Source of the DNA: Catellatospora sichuanensis
Lineage (GTDB): Bacteria > Actinomycetota > Actinomycetes > Mycobacteriales > Micromonosporaceae
Direction of reading: 5' to 3'
Assembly: GCF_007483665.1 (NCBI RefSeq)
Contig: NZ_ML660188.1
Location: 129,105 to 193,104 of the forward strand
DNA: 64,000 nucleotides
In this document: in pieces, positions 42,019 through 50,129 of the stretch
How the letters are laid out: each line of letters opens with the position of its first letter
How positions within the stretch are numbered: the first letter of the stretch is position 1
Notes under the pieces: model-generated
What the model saw: only the letters and a program-made list of their open reading frames with translations
Databases searched by the model: none
What the model was told of the DNA's origin: nothing
Made by a program: the position numbers and the translations under genes

Positions 42019-42534
42019 GTGGCACGGTTCGATGAGGTCAAGGCGACGTTCTGGGACACCGCGGACAGCCCGATGACGCTTCCGCCCCTGACCGACGAAC
42101 TGCTCCGCGAGGCGGAACGGGAACTCGGGGTGACGCTGCCGTCGTCGCTGGTGGCCCTGCTGCGGTTGCGCAACGGCGGGGTCGTGGCGGACGCCTGGAA
42201 CGCGTTCCCGACCGACGAGCCGACCTCTTGGGCGCCGGACCATGTGCCGTTCGAGCACCTGGCCGGCATCGGTCGCGACGACGACACGATCACTCTGTTC
42301 GACAACGCCTACCTGGTGCAGGAGTGGGAGCTGCCGTCGCCGGTCGTGCTGCTCTTCGGCCACGGGCACTACTGGGTGGCGCTGGACTATCGCGCCCGCG
42401 GCGTACCCGCCGAACCGTCGGTGACCTGGCTCGACCCCGCGTTCGGCACCGAACTGCACCTCGCCGACGACTTCCGTGCTTTCATCTGCGGGCTCACCCG
42501 CAGCGACGACTTCGACGACGAGGACGACGGCTGA
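42019..42534 (+). CDS. SMI1/KNR4 family protein
   Basis: A 171-residue protein of the SMI1/KNR4 (SUKH) superfamily. PPLTDELLREAERELGVTLPSSLVALLRLRNGGVVADAW is the core helix-strand signature, then LFGHGHYWVALDYRARG and TWLDPAFGTELHLADDFRAFI. In bacteria these often act as immunity proteins against toxins, but many are lone genes as here. The tail is acidic. TAGGCT six bases before GTG 42019 implies a leaderless mRNA. No toxin gene is next to it. Confidence 0.88.
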   Translation: MARFDEVKATFWDTADSPMTLPPLTDELLREAERELGVTLPSSLVALLRLRNGGVVADAWNAFPTDEPTSWAPDHVPFEHLAGIGRDDDTITLFDNAYLVQEWELPSPVVLLFGHGHYWVALDYRARGVPAEPSVTWLDPAFGTELHLADDFRAFICGLTRSDDFDDEDDG

Positions 42535-42586
42535 GCACCGCCGAAACCCGCACGACGCGCGGCCGGCGTACGGCCATCATGGTCCG

Positions 42587-43123
42587 ATGGATGCGGATCA
42601 GGTCGAGGTGCTGTTCATCGGCGGTCGCTCGGGCGTCGGCAAGTCGACCGTCGCCGCCGAGGTGTGCGCCCAGCTGGAGGCGGCCGGGATCGCGCACGTC
42701 CAGCTGGAGGGCGACTTCCTCGGCCAGGTCTTCCCGCCGCCCGCCGGGGACCCGGACCGGTCCCGGATCGTGCTCGACAACCTGGCCGCGATCTGGCGCA
42801 ACTTCGCCGCGCTCGGCTACCGACGGCTGGTCTACACCAACACCGTGAGCGTGCTGTACGCCGACGAGCTGGCGCAAACGCTGGACGCACCGGTGCGGAT
42901 CGTCCGGGTGCTGCTCACCGCGTCGGACGAGGTCGCCAACGCGCGGCTGGCCGTCCGCGAGCTGGGCGGCGGCCTCGACGTGCACATCGCCCGGAGCGCG
43001 CGGGCCGCCGCACGGCTGGACCGCGACGCCCCGGCCGACGTCATTCGGATCGGCACCGACGGCCGGTCGGTGGTCGACATCGCCGCCGACGTGGTCACCG
43101 CGACCGGCTGGTCGGCACCCTGA
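42587..43123 (+). CDS. P-loop kinase-like ATPase
   Basis: A 178-residue P-loop protein. VLFIGGRSGVGKSTVAAEV is the Walker A motif, and QLEGDFLGQVFPP provides the acidic residue placed as in small-molecule kinases (shikimate/gluconate/CPT-like). VLLTASDEVANARLAVREL and a late lid-like helix follow. The partner substrate is unknown. Such genes are often annotated only as AAA family. Confidence 0.82.
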   Translation: MDADQVEVLFIGGRSGVGKSTVAAEVCAQLEAAGIAHVQLEGDFLGQVFPPPAGDPDRSRIVLDNLAAIWRNFAALGYRRLVYTNTVSVLYADELAQTLDAPVRIVRVLLTASDEVANARLAVRELGGGLDVHIARSARAAARLDRDAPADVIRIGTDGRSVVDIAADVVTATGWSAP

Positions 43124-43188
43124 CCCGCCCGAGCGGAGAGGTCCGGCCCGACGAGGGCTGCGCGGGACCGCACACCGGCCTGCGGCGG

Positions 43189-43833
43189 CTACGAGGCGTG
43201 CACGCCCCACTGTCCGCGGTGGATGACCTCGCCGGTGCCGCGGCGGCGCTGAGCGACGTGGGAGCCCTGGGCCGGGGCGTCCTCGGCGCGGTAGCCGATG
43301 CAGATGCCGCCGATCGGCACGTACTCGGCCGGGATGCCGAACTCGGCGCGCAGCGCGTCGGTGTGTGCCGGGACCTCCTTCACCGCGTCGAAGTCGGGGC
43401 CCTGCTGCGGCATGATGCCGAAGAAACAGGCGCTCAGGCCCTCGTCCACTGCGGACAGCAGCATCATCAGCGAGGCCATCCCGGTGTCGATGTGCCAGTA
43501 GGGCACCGGCCAGCGGGCTTCGGCCTGGTCCTCCCAGCCCTTGTCCGGCTGGGCGTACCGGGCCAGGTAGGCGGCCTTGTGGGCCAGCGGGATGACGACC
43601 AGCGGGGCGAGCTGCATCGTGGGTGTCTGCGCCTTGCGGGTCGGCACGAACGGCCAGAAGCGCGCCCGGTCGGCCGGGTCGGTCAGCGCCAGGAATGCCC
43701 AGCCCTGCGAGAACCCGGCGGAGGGCGCGCGCAGCGCGCTGGCCAGGATGCGCTCGACGACCTCGGGGCTCAGCGGCCGGTCGGCATAGTGGCGCACCAT
43801 CCGGCGGCGGCGGATCACCTCTTTGAACTCCAT
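43189..43833 (-). CDS. Nitroreductase family FMN oxidoreductase
   Basis: A 214-residue flavin reductase: MEFKEVIRRRRMVRHYADRPLSPEVVERIL with conserved arginines, then APSAGFSQGWAFLAL (FMN phosphate contact), and later GLSACFFGIMPQQGPDF. The C-terminus ends IGGICIGYRAED as in two-domain nitroreductases. It would use NAD(P)H to reduce nitro compounds, quinones or another acceptor. It lies between the P-loop kinase and the deaminase; no operon partner. Confidence 0.92.
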   Translation of the reverse strand: MEFKEVIRRRRMVRHYADRPLSPEVVERILASALRAPSAGFSQGWAFLALTDPADRARFWPFVPTRKAQTPTMQLAPLVVIPLAHKAAYLARYAQPDKGWEDQAEARWPVPYWHIDTGMASLMMLLSAVDEGLSACFFGIMPQQGPDFDAVKEVPAHTDALRAEFGIPAEYVPIGGICIGYRAEDAPAQGSHVAQRRRGTGEVIHRGQWGVHAS

Positions 43834-43946
43834 GCGGCGAATTTTGCCACGTGACCTGCGGCGGCGTCCGCCCCCATGATCGTCGCACCGGGCCAGGCCC
43901 GGTCGGTACGCTACTGCGTGAGGGCACCCATCGAACGGGAGTGGTC

Positions 43947-44423
43947 GTGGTCGACGAGACGGATCTGGCGCACCTGCGGCGCTGTGTCGAACTGGCGGAG
44001 CTGGCACTGTCGGTCGGCGACGAGCCGTTCGGGTCGGTGCTGGTCGACGCGGACGGCCAGGTGCTGTTCGAGGACCACAACCACGTCGCGTCCGGGGACG
44101 AGACCCGGCATCCGGAGTTCGAGATCGCCCGGTGGGCAGCCGAGCACCTCACTCCGCGGCAGCGCGCCACCGCGACCGTCTACACCTCCGGCGAGCACTG
44201 TCCGATGTGCGCGGCCGCCCACGCCTGGGTCGGCCTCGGCCGCATCGTGTACGCCGCCTCGTCCGCGCAGCTCACCGCCTGGCGCAACGAGATGGGCCTG
44301 CCGTCCGGCCCGGTCCGACCGCTGCCGATCCAGGAGGTCGCGCCGGGCGTGCCGGTCGACGGCCCGGCCCCGGAACTCGCCGACGTGATCCGTGGACTGC
44401 ACCGCAGGCTGCACGCCGTTTGA
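43947..44423 (+). CDS. Cytidine/guanine-deaminase-fold protein
   Basis: A 158-residue deaminase. Zinc and catalysis: HPEFEIAR (His55, Glu57; most relatives have HAE) and GEHCPMCAAAHAW (Cys85, Cys88). DEPFGSVLVDADGQVL is the substrate-side strand seen in guanine deaminases and tRNA adenosine deaminases. GTG 43947 is preferred because GGGAG sits 5 bases upstream; GTG 43941 is also in frame. The substrate (guanine, cytosine or a relative) is not determinable here. Confidence 0.88.
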   Translation: MVDETDLAHLRRCVELAELALSVGDEPFGSVLVDADGQVLFEDHNHVASGDETRHPEFEIARWAAEHLTPRQRATATVYTSGEHCPMCAAAHAWVGLGRIVYAASSAQLTAWRNEMGLPSGPVRPLPIQEVAPGVPVDGPAPELADVIRGLHRRLHAV

Positions 44424-44468
44424 GCGTCAGGACGGGCGCCTTTGGTCGGGGCCGTCACACCGGATACG

Positions 44469-45527
44469 TCAGTGCCCGACCGGCCAGGGCCGGAAGGTAC
44501 GGGCGTCGAAGCGGCGGATGGCGGCCGGGTCGCCGCAGACGAACAGCGCCCGCCGACCGGCCACCTCGAGTTCGCAGAGGTCCACCACGTAGAAGTCGGC
44601 TCCGCAGTCGATCGGCTCGCCGACCGGTTCACCCGTCGCGGCACGGTACCGGTGCAGTTTGTCGTCACAACCCACCACGAGCAGGCGGTCCGCGCCCTCG
44701 CCGGTGAGCAGCGCGGCCAGCGGCACCTCCCCGAAGTACCTCGTCTCGCCGATCTCGTCGCCGGTCAGCGCGTCCCACCGGCGCACCGTCTGGTCGATGC
44801 TGCCGGTGACCAGCTGGGGACGTCCCTCGACGAGGTACGCGACGATCCAGCGGATCGGCCCCTGGTGCGCCGCGATCTGCCGGCCGACCTTGCGGCCCGT
44901 GGCGGCATCCCACCGGTGCAACCGGCCGCTCGCGTCCCCGCTGGCGATGTGCCGTACGCCGTCGACGGCATAGACGGCCAGCGCGTCCACGGACACATCG
45001 TGGCGCAGCGGCTCGGCGATCTCCCGTCCGGTGGCGGCGTCGTACCGGCGTACCAGCGCGTCGTGACCGCCGAGCAGCAGCACCGTACGCCCCGCGTCGG
45101 CGTAGGAGGTGATGGCCTTGATCCAGCCCCAGTCCGATTCCGGCAGTCTCCGGGCGCGCGTCGCCTGCCTCCGGGTCGCCAGGTTCCACTGCCGGACCAG
45201 CCACTCGTCGTGCGTGGTGACCAGTCGCGGGCCGCCCGCCGCCTGGTAGACGTGCGAGGTCAGGAAGGTGGAGTACCAGGACGTCTTGCACACCCCGAGC
45301 CAGCGGCGCGGCACCACGGTGAAGCCGGCCGCCGGCGTGCCGTCGAGCGCGTCGATCAGGTGCACCTCATGCCCGGGATCGTTGGTGACCCGTACCAGCA
45401 CGGGCCGGCCGGCCACCTTCGCACCGAACAGCCGCACCCCATGGACGTTGCTGCGATCTTGGGGCACCGCGAACGGTTCCCCCAGCTCATACCCCGTCAC
45501 GTCCGCCTGCTCTCTGCTCGCTGCCAC
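44469..45527 (-). CDS. WD40-repeat beta-propeller protein
   Basis: A 352-residue protein of about seven WD40-like blades: VRQWNLATRRQ, VRRYDAATGREIAEPL, LHRWDAATGRKVGRQI, VRRWDALTGDEIGETRYF, LHRYRAATGEPVGEPI and others, each with a turn ending in G and aromatic-D pairs. It has no signal peptide, so it is cytosolic. The N-terminus is uncertain: GTG 45527 or GTG 45500. Such propellers usually serve as binding scaffolds; no fused kinase or protease is present. Confidence 0.82.
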   Translation of the reverse strand: MAASREQADVTGYELGEPFAVPQDRSNVHGVRLFGAKVAGRPVLVRVTNDPGHEVHLIDALDGTPAAGFTVVPRRWLGVCKTSWYSTFLTSHVYQAAGGPRLVTTHDEWLVRQWNLATRRQATRARRLPESDWGWIKAITSYADAGRTVLLLGGHDALVRRYDAATGREIAEPLRHDVSVDALAVYAVDGVRHIASGDASGRLHRWDAATGRKVGRQIAAHQGPIRWIVAYLVEGRPQLVTGSIDQTVRRWDALTGDEIGETRYFGEVPLAALLTGEGADRLLVVGCDDKLHRYRAATGEPVGEPIDCGADFYVVDLCELEVAGRRALFVCGDPAAIRRFDARTFRPWPVGH

Positions 45528-45605
45528 GCTCCGGAACGGGCCGCCCGGCCGGGTTCCGGAGCGTGAAGCTACCAGCCGACCGGAACGGCCGTATCGTGCC
45601 CGTCC

Positions 45606-45851
45606 ATGGCTCTGTTCCTGCCCGGTCGCACCAGGTGCGCGGCGTGCCGCGAGGTCATCGGCCACGACGACGAGGTCGTGATGTTCCCGCCGGGCCTGTT
45701 CGCGGACCGGTCCGTGCTGGCACGGTTCAACGACGCCAGCGCGCACCGCGCCTGCCTGACCGGTGACGAGCTGTGGCTCGAGGCGCTGGAGGCCCGGGAT
45801 TTCTTCCTCAGGGACCCGGTGGCGTTCATACGCAGCCTCGAAGACCGCTGA
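45606..45851 (+). CDS. Small protein with zinc-like Cys/His pattern
   Basis: An 81-residue protein. GRTRCAACREVIG gives a CxxC knuckle, and DASAHRACLTGDELWLEALEARDFF gives a His-x-x-Cys, which together could hold one zinc. No known family. TATCGT eight bases before the ATG suggests a leaderless mRNA. It starts 78 bases from the divergent WD40 gene. Confidence 0.72.
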   Translation: MALFLPGRTRCAACREVIGHDDEVVMFPPGLFADRSVLARFNDASAHRACLTGDELWLEALEARDFFLRDPVAFIRSLEDR

Positions 45852-45857
45852 CGGCCG

Positions 45858-47282
45858 TCAGCTCATGTGGGAGCCGATGGTGTGCGGGGTGAAGCACGCG
45901 CCGTTGCGGGTGATGAGCCCGTCGGTGCCGACACCTTCACGGATGCCCATGCCCGCCGGTTCGCCGTCGATCATCCAAACCCCCAGGACCGGGTGGTACG
46001 GCCCGCCGGGTCCGTCGAAGGTCGGCAACTCCGCCAGGCCTTGGACGATCATGCCGGCATCGCCGTAGTCGCCCCCGGTGCTGGCCAGCACGGTGCCGTC
46101 ACGGACCAGTTCCACGTTCGCGCCTTCACGGGACCAGATCGGTTTGCGGGCGTAGCTGGTCATGTCCGCGGGCCGCTCGTCGGCGAAGTAGGCGGGCAGC
46201 AGCAGTTCGCGGTGCACCGGGTCGTCGCGGTACAGCTCCCACAGCACCGGCAGCAGCGCCTTGTTCGACCACAGCGCGGCCGTCCACGGGGGCTCGATCC
46301 AGACGGTGCCGCGTTTGGTGGGATCGGCCATGTTCGCGAAGATGGGCCGGCCGCCCTCCTCGTGCCACAGCCACTCCCACGGATACAGCAGGAAGATGAC
46401 GTCGATCGGGGTGGCGGGTGCGCCCTTGCTGGGCTCGTACACGATGCGCCCGTCGGCCATGTCGACGCCGATCTGCGCCACCTCGATCAGCTCGACCGGG
46501 TAGCCGGCCTGCCGGGCGGTCTCGGCGAGGTAGCCCGCGTTCATCAGGTCCTCGCCGGAGGCCTCGGTGCCGTCGTAGGCGAAGTACACCGTGGGACGCT
46601 GCGGAAGCCAGGGGCGGGCGGCGACGAGTTCGGCCAGGTTGCGCCGCCAGGCCTCGATGAGGCGCTCGTGCACGCTGGTCCACTGCCGGTCGTAGTGGTG
46701 GGTGTGGCCGGTCTCCTCCAGCCACCGCCACTGCACCACCGCCGCCTCCAGCAGCGACGTCGGCGTCTGCGCGTTGTACTCCAGCAGCTTCGGGGTGGTG
46801 CCGCGGCCGCCGTACCAGATGTCGAAGCGCCCGTAGACGTGCGGCGAGAAGTCGGGACTCTGCCGGGTGTGCGCGTGCGTGCCGAACAGGTCCTTGTCGC
46901 CGTGCGTCCAGGTCTGCGGGCTGTTGTCGTACCAGGTGCGGATGACCTGCTCGTGCACGTACTCGGGCACACCGGCGCGGCTGAGCAGGCACGTCGCCGG
47001 GGTGCACACCGAGGTCAGGTAGGCCTCGCGGCGCACCGCGGCATCGGTGCGCGGGCAGCCCTCGACGATGCGGTCACCGGCGGCCACGCACATGTGGTGC
47101 AGGGTCGCGGCGGCCTGCTCCAGGGTCAGGATCTCGTCGAGGTCGAAGTCGTAGAACGGCCCCTCGCGCCAGTACGACGCGACGGTGCCGTCCTCGGACA
47201 CGGTGTCGTTGAACACCAGGCCGAGTGAGCGGTTGGTCTCCGCCCACCCGGGCCTGGGTGTGCCATGGTCGATGCGGCGCAC
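45858..47282 (-). CDS. Glutathionylspermidine-synthase-like ATP-grasp protein (YgiC type)
   Basis: A 474-residue protein of the glutathionylspermidine synthase (C-terminal, ATP-grasp) family, as in E. coli YgiC/YjfC. YDFDLDEILTLEQAAATLHHM, then YGRFDIWYGGRGTTPKLLEYNAQTPTSLLEAA are the family blocks; the second contains the peptide/ATP-binding acidic residues. WIEPPWTAALWSNKALLPVLWEL and ARKPIWSREGANVEL follow. These stand-alone enzymes lack the amidase half and their substrate is unknown. The gene starts with GTG 47282, three bases after the lipoprotein stop, so the two form an operon. Confidence 0.88.
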   Translation of the reverse strand: MRRIDHGTPRPGWAETNRSLGLVFNDTVSEDGTVASYWREGPFYDFDLDEILTLEQAAATLHHMCVAAGDRIVEGCPRTDAAVRREAYLTSVCTPATCLLSRAGVPEYVHEQVIRTWYDNSPQTWTHGDKDLFGTHAHTRQSPDFSPHVYGRFDIWYGGRGTTPKLLEYNAQTPTSLLEAAVVQWRWLEETGHTHHYDRQWTSVHERLIEAWRRNLAELVAARPWLPQRPTVYFAYDGTEASGEDLMNAGYLAETARQAGYPVELIEVAQIGVDMADGRIVYEPSKGAPATPIDVIFLLYPWEWLWHEEGGRPIFANMADPTKRGTVWIEPPWTAALWSNKALLPVLWELYRDDPVHRELLLPAYFADERPADMTSYARKPIWSREGANVELVRDGTVLASTGGDYGDAGMIVQGLAELPTFDGPGGPYHPVLGVWMIDGEPAGMGIREGVGTDGLITRNGACFTPHTIGSHMS

Positions 47283-47285
47283 CGC

Positions 47286-47861
47286 TCAGCTGCCCGCGGT
47301 GGTGCCGGAGCCGGTGCCGCCGACGATGCCGGAGCGCACGGTGCTGCCGTTGGTGATCCGCGACGGCAGGCCCCAGTCGGACCGGGCTGAGCTGTCGCCC
47401 GCGTTGAACATGTCACCGCCGGTCGGCACGCGCTGGCCGATGCGAAGGGTGCGCGGGTATGCCGTGGAGTAGGCGAGGTAGTAGGGCCAGTCGGTGGCGT
47501 ACGCGCGGGTGCCGTCGCACTCGATCGGGTCGACGATGACCTCGTTCTCGTCGACGCAGTAGAAGACGTAGGTGTCGTCGTCCACGGGCTGCACGACGAC
47601 CGGCTGCGGCGCGGCGGTCGTGCGGATCGGCGACGGCTTGGCGGCCGGGGTCGGGCTCAGCGAGGTCACCGGCGTGGGCGACGGCACGACCACCGGCTGG
47701 GGCTGGTACGAGGGCTGCTGGTAGTCGACCGCGCTGGGCTGGTAAACCGGGTCGTCCGGGGCGTCCGAGCCGAGCCCGCAGGCGGCCGAGCTGCCCGCCA
47801 GTCCCAGGAACGCTGCGCCCAGCATCACGCTGCGTGATCTGAGCCGTACGCCGTCTGCCAT
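47286..47861 (-). CDS. Lipoprotein, partner of the YgiC-like enzyme
   Basis: A 191-residue lipoprotein: LGAAFLGLAGSSAAC is the lipobox, with lipidated Cys28. The mature chain begins with a Pro/Ser/Gln-rich linker (VYQPSAVDYQQPSYQPQP), then a small domain YVFYCVDENEVIVDPIECDG that has two cysteines and a charged hairpin, and a glycine-rich end. Enterobacterial ygiC genes lie next to ygiB (DUF1190), another envelope lipoprotein ending in Gly/Ser; this may be the actinobacterial counterpart. GGGGAGAG precedes ATG 47861. Confidence 0.78.
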   Translation of the reverse strand: MADGVRLRSRSVMLGAAFLGLAGSSAACGLGSDAPDDPVYQPSAVDYQQPSYQPQPVVVPSPTPVTSLSPTPAAKPSPIRTTAAPQPVVVQPVDDDTYVFYCVDENEVIVDPIECDGTRAYATDWPYYLAYSTAYPRTLRIGQRVPTGGDMFNAGDSSARSDWGLPSRITNGSTVRSGIVGGTGSGTTAGS

Positions 47862-47945
47862 GTCTGCTCTCCCCGTGTCCCGGATGTGGGCCATCACTGT
47901 GACAGGGGCCCGCAAGCCGATCAAGGTTGGCTTAGGGTGGTCCGA

Positions 47946-48380
47946 ATGGACGACAAGCCTGTGCAGCTGGCCGTGGTGATGCTGGTGAACCGTGAAGGCG
48001 AGCTGCTGCTGCAGCTGCGCGACGAGCACGCCCCGCACTTCCCGAACATGTGGGCCCTGCCCGGCGGGCACATCGAGCCTGGCGAGACCCCGGAGCAGGC
48101 CGCGCCGCGCGAGCTGATGGAGGAGGCGTCGCTGCGCCCGGACCAGCCGCTGCGGTTGTTCCTGGTCCAGCCGGTGCCCGAACACCACCGGGTGAAGCAC
48201 TACTTCTACGGGGTGACCTCGGCGGTGCAGGACGACGTGGTGCTCGGCGAGGGCGCGGCGATGGTGTTCACGCCCGTCGACCAGGTGTTCGCGGGACGCG
48301 AGTTCACCCCTGGCACGGCCCGGGCGATCACCGACTTCCTGGCCTCCCCCGAGTACGCCGAGCTGCGGGCGCAGGCGTGA
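47946..48380 (+). CDS. Nudix hydrolase
   Basis: A 144-residue Nudix protein. GGHIEPGETPEQAAPRELMEEASL is broken here into its parts: GGHIEPGE, RELMEE and the following S-L, which matches the box GX5EX7REUXEE (the last glycine is serine). It hydrolyses nucleoside diphosphates linked to another moiety. TAGGGT seven bases before ATG 47946 suggests a leaderless start. The histidine phosphatase overlaps it by GTGA. Confidence 0.9.
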   Translation: MDDKPVQLAVVMLVNREGELLLQLRDEHAPHFPNMWALPGGHIEPGETPEQAAPRELMEEASLRPDQPLRLFLVQPVPEHHRVKHYFYGVTSAVQDDVVLGEGAAMVFTPVDQVFAGREFTPGTARAITDFLASPEYAELRAQA

Positions 48381-48973
48381 GCGCGAACCGGTTCCTGTAC
48401 CTGGTCCGCCATGGCGAGGCGAGCGCGGACGGGCGGCTGACCGACGCCGGGCGGGAGCAGGCCCGGTTGACCGGCGAGCGGCTGGCGTCGGCGCCCTTCA
48501 CGTCGGTGCAGCACAGCCCGGTGGAACGGGCGGCGCACACTGCCGCTCTGATCACCGCGCACCTGCCTGGCGTGCCCGTCGAGCAGTCACCGCTGGCCGG
48601 CGACTACGTGCCGTACGTGCCGCCCGCGGCAGAGCTGCCCGCCTTCGCGAAGGGTTTCCTCGACGGATACTCCCCCGCCGAGATCGCCGCGGGCGCGGCC
48701 CTGATCGAGGCCGCGCAGGCCCGCTACACGGCTCCCGCCGAGCGCGATACGCACGAACTGGTGGTGACGCACAACTTCCTGATCGGATGGCTGGTGCGGC
48801 ACGCGCTGGATGCTCCGCCCGCCCGCTGGATCGGCATCAACCAGGCCAACTGTGCGATCACCGTGCTGCTCTACCGCGCGGACCGGCCGCCGTCGCTGGT
48901 GTCGTTCAACGACATGGCGCACCTGCCCGACCGCCTGCGCTGGACCGGTTTCCCGCCGAGACTGCACGTCTGA
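48377..48973 (+). CDS. Histidine phosphatase family protein
   Basis: A 198-residue phosphatase of the phosphoglycerate-mutase-like group. YLVRHGEASADG carries the phospho-accepting His12 in RHGE. VQHSPVERAAHTAALI and a late VVTHNFLIGWLV supply the other active-site arginine and histidine. It is translationally coupled to the Nudix gene (GTG 48377 in the stop), so the pair may act on the same phosphorylated metabolites. Confidence 0.9.
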   Translation: MSANRFLYLVRHGEASADGRLTDAGREQARLTGERLASAPFTSVQHSPVERAAHTAALITAHLPGVPVEQSPLAGDYVPYVPPAAELPAFAKGFLDGYSPAEIAAGAALIEAAQARYTAPAERDTHELVVTHNFLIGWLVRHALDAPPARWIGINQANCAITVLLYRADRPPSLVSFNDMAHLPDRLRWTGFPPRLHV

Positions 48974-49114
48974 TCCTGGACGCGGGGCTGGCGTTCGATC
49001 CATGGCAACCACTAACCTGCCCCCGGAGCGTGCAAGCTGCAGGCGGAGAGGGGCGGCGTCATGGACCGGGCCCTGCGCGGACCGAGCCGGCGCTGAGAGG
49101 TCTGGCGGATCGTC

Positions 49115-50116
49115 GTGTTCTGCATCCATTTCACGCCGCGTGACCTCATGCAAACGCGGATCGTCACCGCCCCGGATCCGCTGTGGGAGATCACTCTCAG
49201 CTCCCACCTGCTCGCCCGGCGAAACGAGGATCCGCTGCTGCTGGGCTGGCATCGCGCCGCGTCGCAGTCGCTGCGGGCCGGGACTGCGCTGCGCGGGCGC
49301 GCCGATCTGTTCCTCGGCGTCAACTGGTCGCACGGCGACTTCCCCGACTTCCTCACCCCGGGCCCGCGCGAGGGCGGCGTCGACGACGGGCTCGACGCGA
49401 TCGGCGGCACCTGCCCGCGCCAACTGCGCCGCGATGTGGCGATGGTCGCCGCCGACCGCGGGACGCTGCCCGCGGCGGCCCAGGCCCTCGGCGCGGGGCA
49501 GGCGACCGCGCTGCGCGAGCTGACCACCGGCATGCGCGACTACTTCGAGGCCGTGGTCCAGCCGCAGTGGAACTGGGTGACCGCCTCCTTCGCCGCCGAC
49601 CACGCCTCGCGTTGCCGCGCGGTCGCCGCCGGTGGTCTCGCGGCGCTGCTCAACTCGTTGCATCCGTCGATGAGCTTCGAGGACGGCGTGCTGCGCATCG
49701 CCGACTATCCCCGCGACCGGCACCTGCACCTCGGCGGCCGGGGCCTGGTGCTGGTGCCGTCGTTCTTCAAACGCAACACCCGGCCGATCACGATGATCGA
49801 CGACGCCCTGCCGCCGGTGCTGGTGTACCAGGTCGACCGCGGGGCGGGGTTGCTCGCCGTCCGCCACCAGGAAGCGCTGTCCGCGCTGGTCGGCCGGACC
49901 CGGGCGGCGATCCTGGAGCTGTGCGCGGAAGGCGGCTCGACCAGCTCCATCGCCGCGCGGCTGAACCAGTCGCCGAGCACCGCGAGCGAACACCTGGCCG
50001 TGCTGCGCCAGGCCGGGCTGGTGTACAGCGAGCGGCGGCGCAACAGCGTCGAGCACCGGCTCGCCCCGCTCGGCATGGCGCTGCTGGAGGGCAGGCCCGG
50101 CCAGCCCGAGCAGTGA
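49115..50116 (+). CDS. ArsR-type winged-helix regulator with N-terminal DUF5937 domain
   Basis: A 333-residue regulator. The N-terminal 230 residues match the actinobacterial domain that begins IHFTPRDLMQTRIVTAPDPLWEI. A winged helix is at the end: RAAILELCAEGGSTSSIAARLNQSPSTASEHLAVLRQAGLVYSERR (about 275-320), which is ArsR-like. No cysteine metal site is seen in the recognition region. The start is GTG 49115, which agrees with the conserved opening. The 141 bases before it probably hold its promoter. Confidence 0.86.
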   Translation: MFCIHFTPRDLMQTRIVTAPDPLWEITLSSHLLARRNEDPLLLGWHRAASQSLRAGTALRGRADLFLGVNWSHGDFPDFLTPGPREGGVDDGLDAIGGTCPRQLRRDVAMVAADRGTLPAAAQALGAGQATALRELTTGMRDYFEAVVQPQWNWVTASFAADHASRCRAVAAGGLAALLNSLHPSMSFEDGVLRIADYPRDRHLHLGGRGLVLVPSFFKRNTRPITMIDDALPPVLVYQVDRGAGLLAVRHQEALSALVGRTRAAILELCAEGGSTSSIAARLNQSPSTASEHLAVLRQAGLVYSERRRNSVEHRLAPLGMALLEGRPGQPEQ

Positions 50117-50129
50117 CCGGCGGGCGGGC

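Noticed and set aside
42019-43123. SMI1/KNR4 protein plus P-loop kinase as a toxin-immunity module
   Set aside because: No polymorphic toxin, secretion signal or repeat of immunity genes is adjacent; each gene appears to stand alone.
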